Source: Xanthomonas melonis
GTDB taxonomy: Bacteria > Pseudomonadota > Gammaproteobacteria > Xanthomonadales > Xanthomonadaceae
Reading direction: 5' to 3'
Assembly (NCBI RefSeq): GCF_020783655.1
Contig: NZ_JAJGQH010000011.1
Coordinates: 62,001 to 126,000, forward strand
Length of the DNA: 64,000 nt
Position numbers and translations under genes: made by a program. Shown in pieces: positions 42,381 through 51,870 of the stretch (position 1 is the first letter of the stretch; every line of letters begins with the position of its first letter). A model generated the notes under the pieces. It had not been told where the DNA came from and did no database searches. It worked only from the letters and a program-made list of their open reading frames with translations.

Positions 42381-43394
42381 TCAGGCAGCGACGCCGGCGC
42401 CGGCTGCCTGCCGGTCGGCGTGATACGACGAGCGCACCATCGGGCCCGACGCCACATGGCTGAAGCCCAGCGCGTTACCGTACTCCTCCAGCGCCTTGTA
42501 TTCCTCCGGCGTCCAGTAGCGCATCACCGGGTGGTGGTGCGGCGTCGGCTGCAGATACTGGCCGATGGTGATCATGTCCACGTCGTGCGCTCGCAGGTCG
42601 CGCAAGGTGGCCTGCACCTGCTCCATGGTTTCGCCCAAGCCAAGCATGATGCCGGACTTGGTGGCGATGGACGGGTGCTGCGCCTTGAAGCGCTGCAGCA
42701 GGGTCAGCGACCACTGGTAATCCGCGCCGGGACGCACGTTGGGGTACAGGTCCGGCACCGTTTCGATGTTGTGATTGAACACGTCCGGCGGGCTCAGCGC
42801 CAGGATCTCCAGCGCGCGGTCCATGCGGCCCTTGCCGCGGAAATCCGGGGTCAGGATCTCGATGCGGGTCTTGGGCGAACTGGCGCGAATGGCCGAAATG
42901 CAGTCGACGAAGTGCTGGGCACCGCCGTCGCGCAGGTCGTCGCGGTCCACGCTGGTCACCACCACGTATTTCAGGCCCATGTCGGCCACGGTGGTGGCCA
43001 GGCTGGCGGGCTCGTTGGCATCGGGCGGCTTGGGCCGGCCGTGCGCCACATCGCAGAACGAGCAGCGCCGCGTACACACCTCGCCCAGGATCATGAAGGT
43101 GGCGGTGCCGTGGCTGAAGCACTCGTGGATGTTCGGGCAGCTGGCCTCCTCGCACACCGTGACCAGGCGGTTTTCGCGCAGCTTGGCCTTGAGGTTCTGC
43201 ACCGCATTGCCGGACGGAATGCGCACGCGGATCCACGACGGCTTGCGCAGCACCGGGGCATCGACGAACTGCACCGGCGAGCGATTGATCTTGTCGCCGC
43301 CGATCTGCTTGACGCCGGTCTGCAGCGGCGCAGGCGCGGCGGTGTCGCCGGAGACGACCTGCAGGGGAATGGAACGGGCGATAGGCTGGGTCAT
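42381..43394 (-). CDS. lipA: Lipoyl synthase
   Basis: 337 aa radical SAM enzyme that inserts two sulfurs into octanoyl-lipoyl domains. The auxiliary cluster motif [12 protein letters not shown] and the radical SAM motif C-T-R-R-C-S-F-C are both complete, and the C-terminal R-S-S-Y motif is present. ATG 43394 follows the lipB stop by 14 nt. It is in the conserved order ybeD-lipB-lipA. Confidence 0.97.
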   Translation of the reverse strand: MTQPIARSIPLQVVSGDTAAPAPLQTGVKQIGGDKINRSPVQFVDAPVLRKPSWIRVRIPSGNAVQNLKAKLRENRLVTVCEEASCPNIHECFSHGTATFMILGEVCTRRCSFCDVAHGRPKPPDANEPASLATTVADMGLKYVVVTSVDRDDLRDGGAQHFVDCISAIRASSPKTRIEILTPDFRGKGRMDRALEILALSPPDVFNHNIETVPDLYPNVRPGADYQWSLTLLQRFKAQHPSIATKSGIMLGLGETMEQVQATLRDLRAHDVDMITIGQYLQPTPHHHPVMRYWTPEEYKALEEYGNALGFSHVASGPMVRSSYHADRQAAGAGVAA

Positions 43395-43408
43395 GACGGT
43401 ACGGGCGC

Positions 43409-44107
43409 TCAGGCCGGAAGCGAAAGGTCGGGCAATGCGGAAGTGTGCTGCAACACGAGGCCGAACTGGCGCGCCAGCTGATCGAGCAGCACCGCCTTGA
43501 CGGCGTCCATCCCGGAAGGGCCGCCCAAGTCTAGCACCGAGGTCACCTGCAGACCCTGGTAGCCGCACGGGTTGATGCGCTGGAACGGTTCCAGGTCCAT
43601 CGCCACGTTGAACGAGAGCCCATGGAAGGTGCAGCCCCGCCGCACCCGGATGCCCAGTGCGGCGATCTTGGCCCCGCCGACGTAGACGCCGGGCGCGCCG
43701 TCGCGGCGTTCGGCGCCGATGTTCCACTCATCCAGCGTGTCGATCAGCGCCTGCTCGATCTTGCAGACGTAGTCGCGCACGCCGATCTTGAGCCGACGCA
43801 GATCCAGCAGCGGGTAGACCACCAGTTGCCCGGGGCCGTGATAGGTCACCTGCCCGCCGCGATCGACCTGCAGCACCGGAATATCGCCCGGCGCCAAGAC
43901 GTGCTCGGGCTTGCCGGCCTGGCCCAGGGTGAAGACCGGCGCGTGCTCGACCACCCAGAGCTGATCGGCGCTGTGTTCATCGCGCGCATCGGTGAAACGC
44001 TGCATTGCACGCCACACCGGCACGTAGTCCTGCCGACCGAGTTCGCACAGCTGTGCCGGCGGGATGGCGACGGGCACCGCAGCGGATTCGGCCACTACAG
44101 CGTCCAC
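43409..44107 (-). CDS. lipB: Octanoyl-[acyl-carrier-protein]:protein octanoyltransferase
   Basis: 232 aa. It transfers octanoate from ACP to lipoyl domains before LipA acts. Family signature [17 protein letters not shown], conserved [10 protein letters not shown] with catalytic Lys, and catalytic Cys in INPCGYQGL. The start overlaps the 3' end of ybeD by 13 nt. Confidence 0.96.
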   Translation of the reverse strand: MDAVVAESAAVPVAIPPAQLCELGRQDYVPVWRAMQRFTDARDEHSADQLWVVEHAPVFTLGQAGKPEHVLAPGDIPVLQVDRGGQVTYHGPGQLVVYPLLDLRRLKIGVRDYVCKIEQALIDTLDEWNIGAERRDGAPGVYVGGAKIAALGIRVRRGCTFHGLSFNVAMDLEPFQRINPCGYQGLQVTSVLDLGGPSGMDAVKAVLLDQLARQFGLVLQHTSALPDLSLPA

Positions 44108-44373
44108 TTCACTTCCGGGTGCTCGCGCAGCGCCTGATGCGCAGCGTCGAACTGCGCGCGGTTCTCGGCACGGAATCCGATCTTGACCGACACGTATTTG
44201 CCGCTGGAGGAATGCTTCCAGCTGATGCTTTCCTGCAGCAGCTCCACACCGGTGGCGGCGAGCAGGCGCGGCAATTCCACCTCCAGGCCACGATCGGCGG
44301 CGCCCATGGCGCTGAGCTCGAAGGTGCCGGGGAATTGAAAGCCGTGGTCGGGATTGTCAGAGCTGATGTCCAT
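44095..44373 (-). CDS. ybeD: YbeD/DUF493-family protein
   Basis: 92 aa. An ACT-like ferredoxin fold with F-Q-F-P-G-T-F-E-L near the N-terminus and [11 protein letters not shown] in the middle, both diagnostic of DUF493. It is encoded before lipB in many proteobacteria. E. coli YbeD's role is unclear; a regulatory function linked to lipoate or the adjacent wall genes is speculation. ATG 44373 gives a normal-length protein. Confidence 0.93.
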   Translation of the reverse strand: MDISSDNPDHGFQFPGTFELSAMGAADRGLEVELPRLLAATGVELLQESISWKHSSSGKYVSVKIGFRAENRAQFDAAHQALREHPEVKWTL

Positions 44374-44594
44374 GCGCCCATTATCGGGTCGGCCGCAGGC
44401 AAACCCAAGTGCGCAGTGCCCGAACTGCACCCACACAGCCCCGACGCGTGCGCACGGTTCGCGCGATCGAACGCCGCTCGCAACGCCGAAGCAGGCTCGG
44501 CAATCGTTCTGTCACAGGCCGGGAATGTTCACGCGGCGCAGCGCCGCACCAGGGCATCTTTGACGGACAAGATACCTTTACCCACAGGCCTCCC

Positions 44595-45656
44595 ATGCTC
44601 CGACCGCGTGCCTTGTCCGCAGCCCTGCTGCTTTCTCTCACCGGGCTGTCGGCGTCGGCCGTCGCGGCGGACCAATGCGATTCCAGCCGACTTGGGCGCA
44701 CGCCGCCGGCGGTCAACTTCCGGGTCGACAATGACCTGTTCGGCGGCGAGGACCAGGACCAGGGATATTCCAACGGCGCGGTGCTGACCCTGGTATCGCC
44801 CAACCTGGTGGACTACACCGACGATCCCTGCCTGCCGCGCACGGCGCGCTGGGTCAACAGCTATCTGGAACGCCTGCATCCGGGCGAGTTCGATCAGCAG
44901 AACATGGTGTTTTCGATCGGGCAGGCGATCTTCACCCCAACCGACTTCACCCGCCGCGATGTGATCCCCGACGACCGGCCCTACGCCGGCATCCTGCTGG
45001 CGAGCTTCGGCTACAACGCGCGTAACGACGCGCATTTGCGCACGACCCAGCTGCAGATCGGCGTGGTCGGTCCGTGGGCGTTCGCGCAGGAGGCCCAGGA
45101 TGCGATCCACGATGTGCTGGGCGACGAGAAATTCCAGGGTTGGGACAACCAGTTGCACAACGAACCGCTGATCAACCTGGTGCACGAGCGCATGCACCGC
45201 TGGCCAGCCGATGCCAGCGGCAACGCCGATGGGTTCGGTTGGGACGTCATTTCGCACTGGGGCGGCGCGCTAGGCAACATGGCCACGCATCTGAACGCGG
45301 GCGGCGAGGCCCGCTTCGGCTGGAAACTGCCGGACGATTTCGGCAGCACCCCGACCCGCCCGGCGGGCGAGAACACCGCTCCGAGCCGGTTGAGCCGCGC
45401 CCGCGGCTGGTCGGGACACCTGTTCGTGACCTCCGACGCACGTTGGGTGCTGCGCGACATCACCCTGGACGGCAATACCTTCCGCAACAGCCATAGCGTG
45501 GACAAGCGGCCGTTCGTGGCCGATGTCGGCTACGGGCTCGCGGTGATGTACGGCCGCTGGAAATTCGCGCTCGCCCGCTACCACCGCACCCGCGAATTCG
45601 ACACCCAGCGCGAGACACCGGTGTATGGGAGTTTCACCATTAGCCGGATGCTTTGA
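44595..45656 (+). CDS. LpxR-like outer-membrane lipid A 3'-O-deacylase (DUF2219)
   Basis: 353 aa with a signal peptide (LLSLTGLSASAVAA). DUF2219 features: V-D-N-D-L-F-G-G near the mature N-terminus, with the Asn-Asp pair used by LpxR, then a Ser/Asn-rich Y-S-N-G, R-P-Y-A-G, and a beta-barrel with an FTISRML end. LpxR removes the 3'-acyloxyacyl group of lipid A with Ca2+. It is inserted between dacC and ybeD with opposite orientation, and convergent with dacC over a bidirectional terminator. Catalytic activity is not certain from family alone. Confidence 0.87.
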   Translation: MLRPRALSAALLLSLTGLSASAVAADQCDSSRLGRTPPAVNFRVDNDLFGGEDQDQGYSNGAVLTLVSPNLVDYTDDPCLPRTARWVNSYLERLHPGEFDQQNMVFSIGQAIFTPTDFTRRDVIPDDRPYAGILLASFGYNARNDAHLRTTQLQIGVVGPWAFAQEAQDAIHDVLGDEKFQGWDNQLHNEPLINLVHERMHRWPADASGNADGFGWDVISHWGGALGNMATHLNAGGEARFGWKLPDDFGSTPTRPAGENTAPSRLSRARGWSGHLFVTSDARWVLRDITLDGNTFRNSHSVDKRPFVADVGYGLAVMYGRWKFALARYHRTREFDTQRETPVYGSFTISRML

Positions 45657-45657
45657 G

Positions 45658-45762
45658 GGCTGGGATTGGGGATGGGGGATGGGGGATTCGTGAGCGGGCT
45701 GTTGGGGCTTTGCAGCTGCAGTGGCTGTTGCGAATCCCTAATCCCAAATTTCCAATCCCCGC
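45658..45762. repeat. G-rich/C-rich inverted repeat element (arms GGGATTGGGGAT / ATCCCTAATCCC)
   Basis: Intergenic. A G-rich arm (about 45662-45691, GGGATTGGGGATGGGGGAT) and a C-rich arm (about 45724-45760, GTTGCGAATCCCTAATCCC) form an imperfect inverted repeat. The same arm types occur at 56790-56945 and 61510-61605, and inside mreC. Confidence 0.75.
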
Positions 45763-45766
45763 CAAT

Positions 45767-45794
45767 AAAAAAGCCGGCTTTCGCCGGCTTTTTT
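45767..45794. terminator. Bidirectional terminator between lpxR-like gene and dacC
   Basis: AAAAAAGCCGGC-TTTC-GCCGGCTTTTTT: a symmetric GC stem with A- and T-runs, so it can terminate both converging genes. It abuts the dacC stop codon at 45796. Confidence 0.93.
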
Positions 45795-45795
45795 G

Positions 45796-47010
45796 TTACT
45801 CCGATTCCCACCACATCCAGAAGGAATCCCAGAGGCGCTTGAAGAAACCGCCTTCTTCCACTGCATTGATGGCCACCAGCGGCGCCTGGGCGATGATCTT
45901 GCCGTCCAGGCTGACCTTCACGGTGCCGACCTGCTGGCCCTTCTTGATCGGCGCCTGCAGGTTCTTGGCCACGTCCATGCTGGGCTTGAGGTCGTTGTAG
46001 CGACCGCGCTGCAGGCTGACCGACAGCGGCTGGGCCACGCCCAGCTGCACTTCGTCCTGCGCGCCCTTCCAGACCTTCTGCTTGGTGACGACCTTGCCCG
46101 GCGCATACAGGCTGTGGGTCTCGAAGAAACGGAACCCCCAGTTGAGCAGCGCCAGGCTGTCGTCGGCGCGCTGGCGCTCGGAGCTGTCGCCCATGACCAC
46201 CGCAACCAGACGCTGGTCGCCACGCTTGGCCGAGCTCAGCAGGCAATAACCGGCTTCGGAAGTGTGGCCGGTCTTGATGCCATCCACGGCAGGGTCGCGC
46301 CACAACAGCAGGTTGCGGTTGTTCTGCTTGATGCTGCCGACCTGGAATTCCTTGATCTTGTTGTAGGCGTAGGTTTCCGGGTAATCGCGCACCATCGCGC
46401 GACCCAGCAGGGCCAGATCGTAGGCGGTGGAGTGGTGGCCTTCGGCGCTGAGACCGTGTGCGTTGACGAAGTACGAGTTCTTCATGCCGATCTTGGCAGC
46501 GTAGCTGTTCATCAGCGAGGCGAAGGCCTCTTCGCTGCCGGCCACATGCTCGGCCAGGGCAATCGCGGCATCGTTGCCGGACTGGATCGCCATGCCCTTT
46601 TCCATGTCTTCCAGACGCGCGGTCTGGTTGACCGGGAAGCCGCTATAGCTGCCGTCGGTGCCGGCTCCGCCCTCGCGCCAGGCGCGCTCGCTCATCATGA
46701 CCTGGTCGTCGCGGGTGACCTTGCCGTTCTTGATCTCGGCGGCCACCACGTAGGAGGTCATCACTTTGGTGATGGAGGCCGGCGCCAGTTGCTGATGGAT
46801 GTTCTCGCCGGCCAGTACCTGGCCGGTGGCGTAGTCCATCAGGATCCAGGACTTGGACACGGCCGGTGCGGGCGCGGGCGGAACCGGCAATGCCGCCGGG
46901 GCAGCGGGCGCGGCGGCCGCAGCAGGCGTGGGCTGCGGCGCGGGTGTCTGGGCGCAGACCAGGCCGAAGGCGAACGTGGCCACGGCAGCGGCGGCGAAGC
47001 GGAATTTCAT
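45796..47010 (-). CDS. dacC: D-alanyl-D-alanine carboxypeptidase (PBP5/6 type)
   Basis: 404 aa. The signal peptide ends near residue 20, followed by a Pro/Ala linker. Active-site motifs are S-I-T-K (Ser-x-x-Lys, ~residue 79), S-G-N (~142) and K-T-G-H (~245). A C-terminal beta-rich domain and an amphipathic membrane anchor (F-F-K-R-L-W-D-S-F-W-M-W-W) follow, as in PBP5. It trims terminal D-Ala from peptidoglycan pentapeptides. It belongs to the rlpA-dacA-ybeD-lip series of proteobacteria; whether the dacA or dacC name fits better cannot be told. Confidence 0.94.
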   Translation of the reverse strand: MKFRFAAAAVATFAFGLVCAQTPAPQPTPAAAAAPAAPAALPVPPAPAPAVSKSWILMDYATGQVLAGENIHQQLAPASITKVMTSYVVAAEIKNGKVTRDDQVMMSERAWREGGAGTDGSYSGFPVNQTARLEDMEKGMAIQSGNDAAIALAEHVAGSEEAFASLMNSYAAKIGMKNSYFVNAHGLSAEGHHSTAYDLALLGRAMVRDYPETYAYNKIKEFQVGSIKQNNRNLLLWRDPAVDGIKTGHTSEAGYCLLSSAKRGDQRLVAVVMGDSSERQRADDSLALLNWGFRFFETHSLYAPGKVVTKQKVWKGAQDEVQLGVAQPLSVSLQRGRYNDLKPSMDVAKNLQAPIKKGQQVGTVKVSLDGKIIAQAPLVAINAVEEGGFFKRLWDSFWMWWESE

Positions 47011-47328
47011 CGAAGAACGACTCCTGACAGGCCCGAAGGCTGGGTGATCGGAAATTGTAAAGTGCGACGGCGATCGGGGCGACGTACACCGCCGGGCGCG
47101 CAGCCGTGCAGTTCAGCGACCGCGGCGCGCAGGCGGCCGCGGCCCTCGCTGCGCGATGCCTGCATGGCGCCGACCGTGCCTGACCGACCTTGCCCGGAGC
47201 AGCCGCCGGGACAAGGCAGCCGGCGGGCAGGTCAGACCCTAGTTTGCGGCTCCGCCCCTGCCGTCCACAGCTGCTCGTGCGTGGCTGCATCTGGCCGACG
47301 GTGGCGCATCCGCCGCTGCAGACTCTCG
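47011..47328. other. Intergenic region between dacC and rlpA
   Basis: 318 bp upstream of dacC on the minus strand. One plausible -10 hexamer, TACAAT on the minus strand (47054-47059), lies 44-49 nt from the dacC start but without a clear -35. Otherwise no gene or structured element is recognised. Confidence 0.4.
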
Positions 47329-48693
47329 TCAGTTGGCAACGATCTGCGGGTTGCCGAACCCGAGCCCGGCGATCCGTTGTGCGATCTCGGAGGCATTGGC
47401 GTGATCGCGTGCATTCACGCGCAGCCGCCATAGCGTGCGCCCGCCGCTGACGATATCGCTGACGCTGGCGCCGGCGATGCCGGCCGATGCCAGTTGCGAC
47501 AGCGCGCGGTTGGCATTTTCGCGGCTGGCGAAACTGGCGACCTGCAGCAGGATGTTGCCAAGTGCCGTTTCGGCCGCGCTCGGGGCCTTGGCCGGTGCCG
47601 GATCGGCCGCAGGCGGGCGTGCCGGGGCGCGATCGGCAGTCTTGATTGCGGCAACCGCCGGCGAAGCAGGCCGGGGAGCCACGGCCGCCGGCTTGCCGGT
47701 GGCCACGCGCACGCCCTGCGTCTTCATCCAGGCATCGAAGTTGTCGGCATTACCGGGCTGGCGCGAATCGGCCACCCGGTAGCGCCAGCGCTCGCCCGCC
47801 GTATTGATCGCTACGCCTGTGGTCGCCACTGCGGCCGTGGCCGCCGGCGTACCCACGCTCGCCGCCGCACGTGGCGGCACGGTGCGCGTGGGCAGTCGCT
47901 GCACCAGGCCGTCGATCTGGCTGCCGGCGACAGGCCGCGCCGTGGCAACGGACGTGGTGACCGGCTGGCCACTGCGGCGCTTGGCCAGCAAGGTGCCGTT
48001 GTCGGCTTCGGTCAACCCACGCACTTCGACATTGCCGGTGCCCCTGCCGGTGATGCCCAACTTGACCGCAGCGGCGTAGCTCAGATCGATCACGCGCCCA
48101 TCGTGGAACGGGCCGCGGTCGTTGACGCGCACGACGACCGAATCGCCGGTATCGGTATTGGTCACCAGCGCGAAGCTCGGCAGCGGCAAGGTCTTGTGCG
48201 CGGCGGTGAAGGCGTACATGTCGTAGACCTCCTTGTTGGAGGTCAGCCGGCCATGGAACTTGCTGCCGTAGTAGGAGGCGGTGCCGCGTTCGACATAGTC
48301 GCCGGGGCTGTCCATCACCACGTAGCGCTTGCCCAGCACTTCGTAGGGCGAGCGATTGCCGACGGCAGAGCGCGGCTCGTCGGTGACCAAGGGCTCGGGA
48401 ATGCAGGCCACGTTGGGCACGTGATCGGGCGTGCTGTCCTTGATGCCGGGCTTGTACAGACCGCCGGCGGTGTAGTCGCCGCGCGTGGACGGGTCTTCCC
48501 TGGCCGGCGCATAAGGCGATGTCGAGGGGCATCCGGTGGCGACGTGCGCAGGCCCCCTTCCCTCGACCTTGATGCCCTTGACGGCACCGCTGCCATTGCC
48601 GCCTGCACTCTTCTTCGGCGCGCTGCTGCAGGCCGCCAGGCCCAGCATCAGCGCCATCGGGATCAGCCACTTGGGGCCTGTCATAGTGTTCAT
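47329..48693 (-). CDS. rlpA: RlpA lipoprotein (septal lytic transglycosylase-like) with SPOR domain
   Basis: 454 aa. Lipobox L-A-A-C places the lipidated Cys at residue 22. A double-psi beta-barrel follows (~135-220; [15 protein letters not shown] and [18 protein letters not shown], with the active-site His and Asp), then a long low-complexity linker and a C-terminal SPOR domain (~380-454; [16 protein letters not shown]). It cleaves peptidoglycan strands lacking stem peptides at septa. The start overlaps the mltB stop as ATGA, so the two hydrolases are coupled. Confidence 0.94.
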   Translation of the reverse strand: MNTMTGPKWLIPMALMLGLAACSSAPKKSAGGNGSGAVKGIKVEGRGPAHVATGCPSTSPYAPAREDPSTRGDYTAGGLYKPGIKDSTPDHVPNVACIPEPLVTDEPRSAVGNRSPYEVLGKRYVVMDSPGDYVERGTASYYGSKFHGRLTSNKEVYDMYAFTAAHKTLPLPSFALVTNTDTGDSVVVRVNDRGPFHDGRVIDLSYAAAVKLGITGRGTGNVEVRGLTEADNGTLLAKRRSGQPVTTSVATARPVAGSQIDGLVQRLPTRTVPPRAAASVGTPAATAAVATTGVAINTAGERWRYRVADSRQPGNADNFDAWMKTQGVRVATGKPAAVAPRPASPAVAAIKTADRAPARPPAADPAPAKAPSAAETALGNILLQVASFASRENANRALSQLASAGIAGASVSDIVSGGRTLWRLRVNARDHANASEIAQRIAGLGFGNPQIVAN

Positions 48694-49838
48694 GCCGGAG
48701 GTAACTCCTTGCCGGCAATGGCCTCGGACAGCTGGAACACGGCCATCGCGTACATCTTGGAAATGTTGTATCGGGTGATCGCGTAGTAGTTCTGGAAGCC
48801 GAGCCAGTACTGCTTGCCGTTGGCATCGTCCAGGTTGATCGGGGTGGCCGTGCTGCCGGCCACGACTGGCGCGCTGGGGTGATAGCCACGCGCGGACAGA
48901 TCGGCCAGCGTGTACACCGGCGTCCAGTCGGTGGGATTGAATTCTTCGTGCCCGGCGGCCAGCGTGGCCGGCACCGCGACCTGCCCGCCGCGCACCCAGC
49001 CACCTTTCTTGACGAAGTAGTTGGCGATCGAGGCGAACACGTCGTTGTAGTCGGTGAACAGATTGCGCTTGCCGTCGGCATCGCCGTCAACGCCGAACTG
49101 GCGATAACTGGACGGCATGAACTGGCCCATGCCCATCGCACCGGCGTAGCTGCCGATCAGCGTGGTGACATCCAGTTGCTCTTCCTTGCCTAGCGCGAAC
49201 AGCTGGCCGAGTTCATCGCGGAAGAACAGCTCGCGCCGCACCTCGCGTTCGAGCTTGGCCGGATCGCCGCTGCGCGGATAGCGGAACGCCAGCGTGTACA
49301 GCGCATCCAGCACGCGGTGCTTGCCGGCGTTGCTGCCGTAACTGGTCTCCACCCCGATGATGGCCACGATCACCTGCGCCGGCACGCCGGTGGCCGCTTC
49401 GACCTTGCTGAGTTCGGCACGGTGTTCGGCCAGGAACGTGCGGCCGCCATCGATGCGCGCCTGGGTGATGAACATCGGCCGGTATTCGTTCCACGGCTTG
49501 ACCCGCTCGGCCGGGCGCGACATCGCGGTGATGATCGCGTCCTTGAATTGCGCCTGCGCCAGGGTCGCCTCGATCTGCGCCGCATCGATGCCGTACCTGG
49601 CGGCGGTGTCGCGCACGAAGTTGGCGCGGGCGATCTCGAACGGCACCGGAGTCAGATCCACCGGCGGCAAGGTCGGCGCTTCGGCAGCGGCACTGGCAGG
49701 CGTGGCGGACGCTGCCGGCGAGCCCGGCGGTTTGGCCGGCGGGGCGCTGGCGGCCGGCGGCGGGGACGGAGGGCTGGGCTGGGTCGCGCAGGCGACAAGG
49801 CCGAGGGTGAGCAGGCAGGTCAGGGTGCGTCGAATCAT
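48690..49838 (-). CDS. mltB: Membrane-bound lytic murein transglycosylase B
   Basis: 382 aa. Lipobox V-A-C near residue 17, then a Pro/Ala-rich linker. The GH103 catalytic domain has Glu in [10 protein letters not shown], and the family block [15 protein letters not shown]. It cleaves MurNAc-GlcNAc bonds to 1,6-anhydro products. ATG 49838 gives the signal peptide; a longer frame upstream lacks one. It is translationally coupled to rlpA, and separated from rodA by the polygalacturonase gene. Confidence 0.94.
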   Translation of the reverse strand: MIRRTLTCLLTLGLVACATQPSPPSPPPAASAPPAKPPGSPAASATPASAAAEAPTLPPVDLTPVPFEIARANFVRDTAARYGIDAAQIEATLAQAQFKDAIITAMSRPAERVKPWNEYRPMFITQARIDGGRTFLAEHRAELSKVEAATGVPAQVIVAIIGVETSYGSNAGKHRVLDALYTLAFRYPRSGDPAKLEREVRRELFFRDELGQLFALGKEEQLDVTTLIGSYAGAMGMGQFMPSSYRQFGVDGDADGKRNLFTDYNDVFASIANYFVKKGGWVRGGQVAVPATLAAGHEEFNPTDWTPVYTLADLSARGYHPSAPVVAGSTATPINLDDANGKQYWLGFQNYYAITRYNISKMYAMAVFQLSEAIAGKELPPA

Positions 49839-50119
49839 CGGCCGAGGGTAACAGACATCAGATGAACTTCTGGCAATAAGACCATGAAACGAAAAGACTT
49901 TAGGCAAAGTCAAGGGCAGGCGCAGCAGTGGCGCTGGTTTTTCCTTCGGGAATCCGGGTCAGGTCCATGTGGCGCGTGCGCAGAGCCGGGACCCGGAGAT
50001 TGAAAGCGGAGCCGGTACGCCGCGACAGCAGTGCCCCCCCCCTTGCGGATAAACCGGGCCGCAGCTGCAGTCCCAGCCGTCGCCGCACCCTCGACCTGGC
50101 GCGGCAACAGCGGGTGCGG

Positions 50120-51508
50120 TCACAACGCTGGAAAACGCGGCGCTCCCGAACAAGTGGGCACGGCGCCTTCGATTTGCACGGCACCGGTGGTGACGCCGGG
50201 ACCGGTGGGCGTCAGTGCGCTATTGCTCAACCCGATCTTCGCGTTGCTCGCAGTGACCGACGTGTTTCCGGTCGCCACATTGGCAAGCACCAGGTCCAAC
50301 GGCGTCTGTGCGTCGTAACCGCGCAGGATCCAGCCCTTGCCACCTGCATCGTTCGCGCTGCGCAATCCATCCACGACGATGGCGCTGAAGGTCGGCTTGG
50401 TACCGCTGCTGCCACTGGCGTAGAACGGATTGATCACGACCGGGCTGGTCACGCCGTACAGGCAGGTGTTGCGATAGGTGACCTGGCTGACCGCACCGCC
50501 CTTGACGATGCTGGTCTTGATGCGCAGGCCGTTGTTGTCGGTGCTGCGGTTGCCTGCGTCGTCGGTGGACACCAACGCGTTGTTCTCCACCAGCACGTTG
50601 CTGACGCCGAACATCACCTCGCTGCCGATCGAGATGCCATGGGTGCCGTAGAACCGCGAGTTGCGCACGGTGATATCGGCCGACCTGGAATTGATGGTCT
50701 TGATCGCTACGCCGTCGTCGCCGCCCATCACGTCGCTGTCGTGGATGGTGGCATCGACCACGCTGTCCAGATCCAGCCCGTCGGTATTGGGGCTGGTGGC
50801 CGGCGACTTCACCCGCACGCCCCAGATGGTGAGTCCGTTGACGATGTGCGAGAAGAAATGGAAGTACGGCGCGTTGATCAGATTGATGTGGTAGAGGGTG
50901 AACGCATTGGAATTCTGCACCTTGATCAGGTCCGGGCTGTTCTGCATCTGACCTGCGGCCTTGGCGTTCTCGCCGAATTGCCACCAGCTGGTGTTCTTGC
51001 CCAGCATGGTCAGATCGCCGCGCCCGTCGATAGTGCCCTGGCGATCGCCCCGACGAATCCCCATGACGCCGGTGTTGTTGCCCTTGACGCTGATCAGCGG
51101 CAAGCAGCCACCGCTCTTGGAGCCGGCCACGCCGCAGCCACTGCCGTAATCTGCCGGATTGCGCGAGCCGTACAAGGTGACGCCTTGATCGACGACCAGG
51201 GTGACATTGGCCGGAATCGACAGCGGGCCCGTCAGGAACGCGTTCCCACTGCCGCTGGTCAACAGCACGCTTCCGCTCTTGCAGGCATTGAGCGCGTCCT
51301 GGATGGCCTTGGTATCGGGTGGCGCGCCTTCCAGTACGGCGTCGAACACGCGCCCGCTCGGCGTGTGGCTGGCTCTCACCGGCTGGCAGGTTGCAGGAAT
51401 CGTCGGCTCGGAGACGGCACGCGTATCGCCGGTGGCGAAGGTGACGGCGCCGGCCTGTGTGGCAAGCGTCAGACAAACGCCACCAATGGTAGCGGGGAGC
51501 AGTTTCAT
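50120..51508 (-). CDS. peh-1: Secreted polygalacturonase (GH28)
   Basis: 462 aa with a signal peptide (MKLLPATIGGVCLTLATQAGA). GH28 motifs are complete: N-T-D-G-L-D (~240), G-D-D-G-V-A-I-K (~260), T-H-G-I-S-I-G (~288) and R-I-K (~330), the catalytic Asp triad, His and substrate-binding Arg-Lys. It hydrolyses pectate in plant cell walls after export, presumably by a T2SS. A perfect-fit PIP box and -10 lie upstream, indicating HrpX control. It is inserted between rodA and mltB; the symbol follows X. citri peh-1, which I recall in this position. Confidence 0.93.
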   Translation of the reverse strand: MKLLPATIGGVCLTLATQAGAVTFATGDTRAVSEPTIPATCQPVRASHTPSGRVFDAVLEGAPPDTKAIQDALNACKSGSVLLTSGSGNAFLTGPLSIPANVTLVVDQGVTLYGSRNPADYGSGCGVAGSKSGGCLPLISVKGNNTGVMGIRRGDRQGTIDGRGDLTMLGKNTSWWQFGENAKAAGQMQNSPDLIKVQNSNAFTLYHINLINAPYFHFFSHIVNGLTIWGVRVKSPATSPNTDGLDLDSVVDATIHDSDVMGGDDGVAIKTINSRSADITVRNSRFYGTHGISIGSEVMFGVSNVLVENNALVSTDDAGNRSTDNNGLRIKTSIVKGGAVSQVTYRNTCLYGVTSPVVINPFYASGSSGTKPTFSAIVVDGLRSANDAGGKGWILRGYDAQTPLDLVLANVATGNTSVTASNAKIGLSNSALTPTGPGVTTGAVQIEGAVPTCSGAPRFPAL

Positions 51509-51870
51509 AGAAGGATAGTCCGTGAGGAAGAGAGTGCGCGAATCTGCAGGCGATGCGGCGCGGCCGTCATCGCTGCAGCGGCGTGGCGGACTCTACGCAG
51601 AGCGGCATGTGGCCGTGCAGCGCTGGCGAATCGTCCACCGTGCGAACGAAGCGGCGCCATGAGGGCATGTGCGCACTGCAAAGCAGTGCGTAGAACATGC
51701 GATGTGTCGCAGCGCGGCAACACGGCAACGGACCGCTGTGACAACCGCAAACGATGCAGCGTGCAGGCGCGACGCCCGCGTCTGCCGATCGGCGCGACGC
51801 AATCAAGTGCAACCACGCGCGCAGACACCGGGACTGACACGATGGCGATGCGTGGTCGCGATCGTGCGGG
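51509..51870. other. Upstream region of polygalacturonase / downstream of rodA
   Basis: 362 bp. It holds the PIP promoter at 51590-51650 and a TGTGA half-site near 51737 that could be a fragment of a CRP/Clp site, though no full palindrome is seen. No gene is recognised. Confidence 0.5.
51590..51650 (-). promoter_or_regulatory. Plant-inducible promoter (PIP) box and -10 for polygalacturonase
   Basis: On the minus strand, TTCGT (51650-51646), N15, then TTCGC (51630-51626) fit the TTCGB-N15-TTCGB consensus bound by HrpX. After 30 nt, TAGAGT (51595-51590) fits the YANNRT -10 element placed at 30-32 bp from PIP boxes. It lies ~118 nt upstream of the polygalacturonase ATG. Confidence 0.8.

Noticed and set aside
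50033-50043. Run of nine C downstream of the polygalacturonase gene (phase-variable tract?)
   Set aside because: It is outside any coding sequence and promoter I can support; could be a sequencing artefact.
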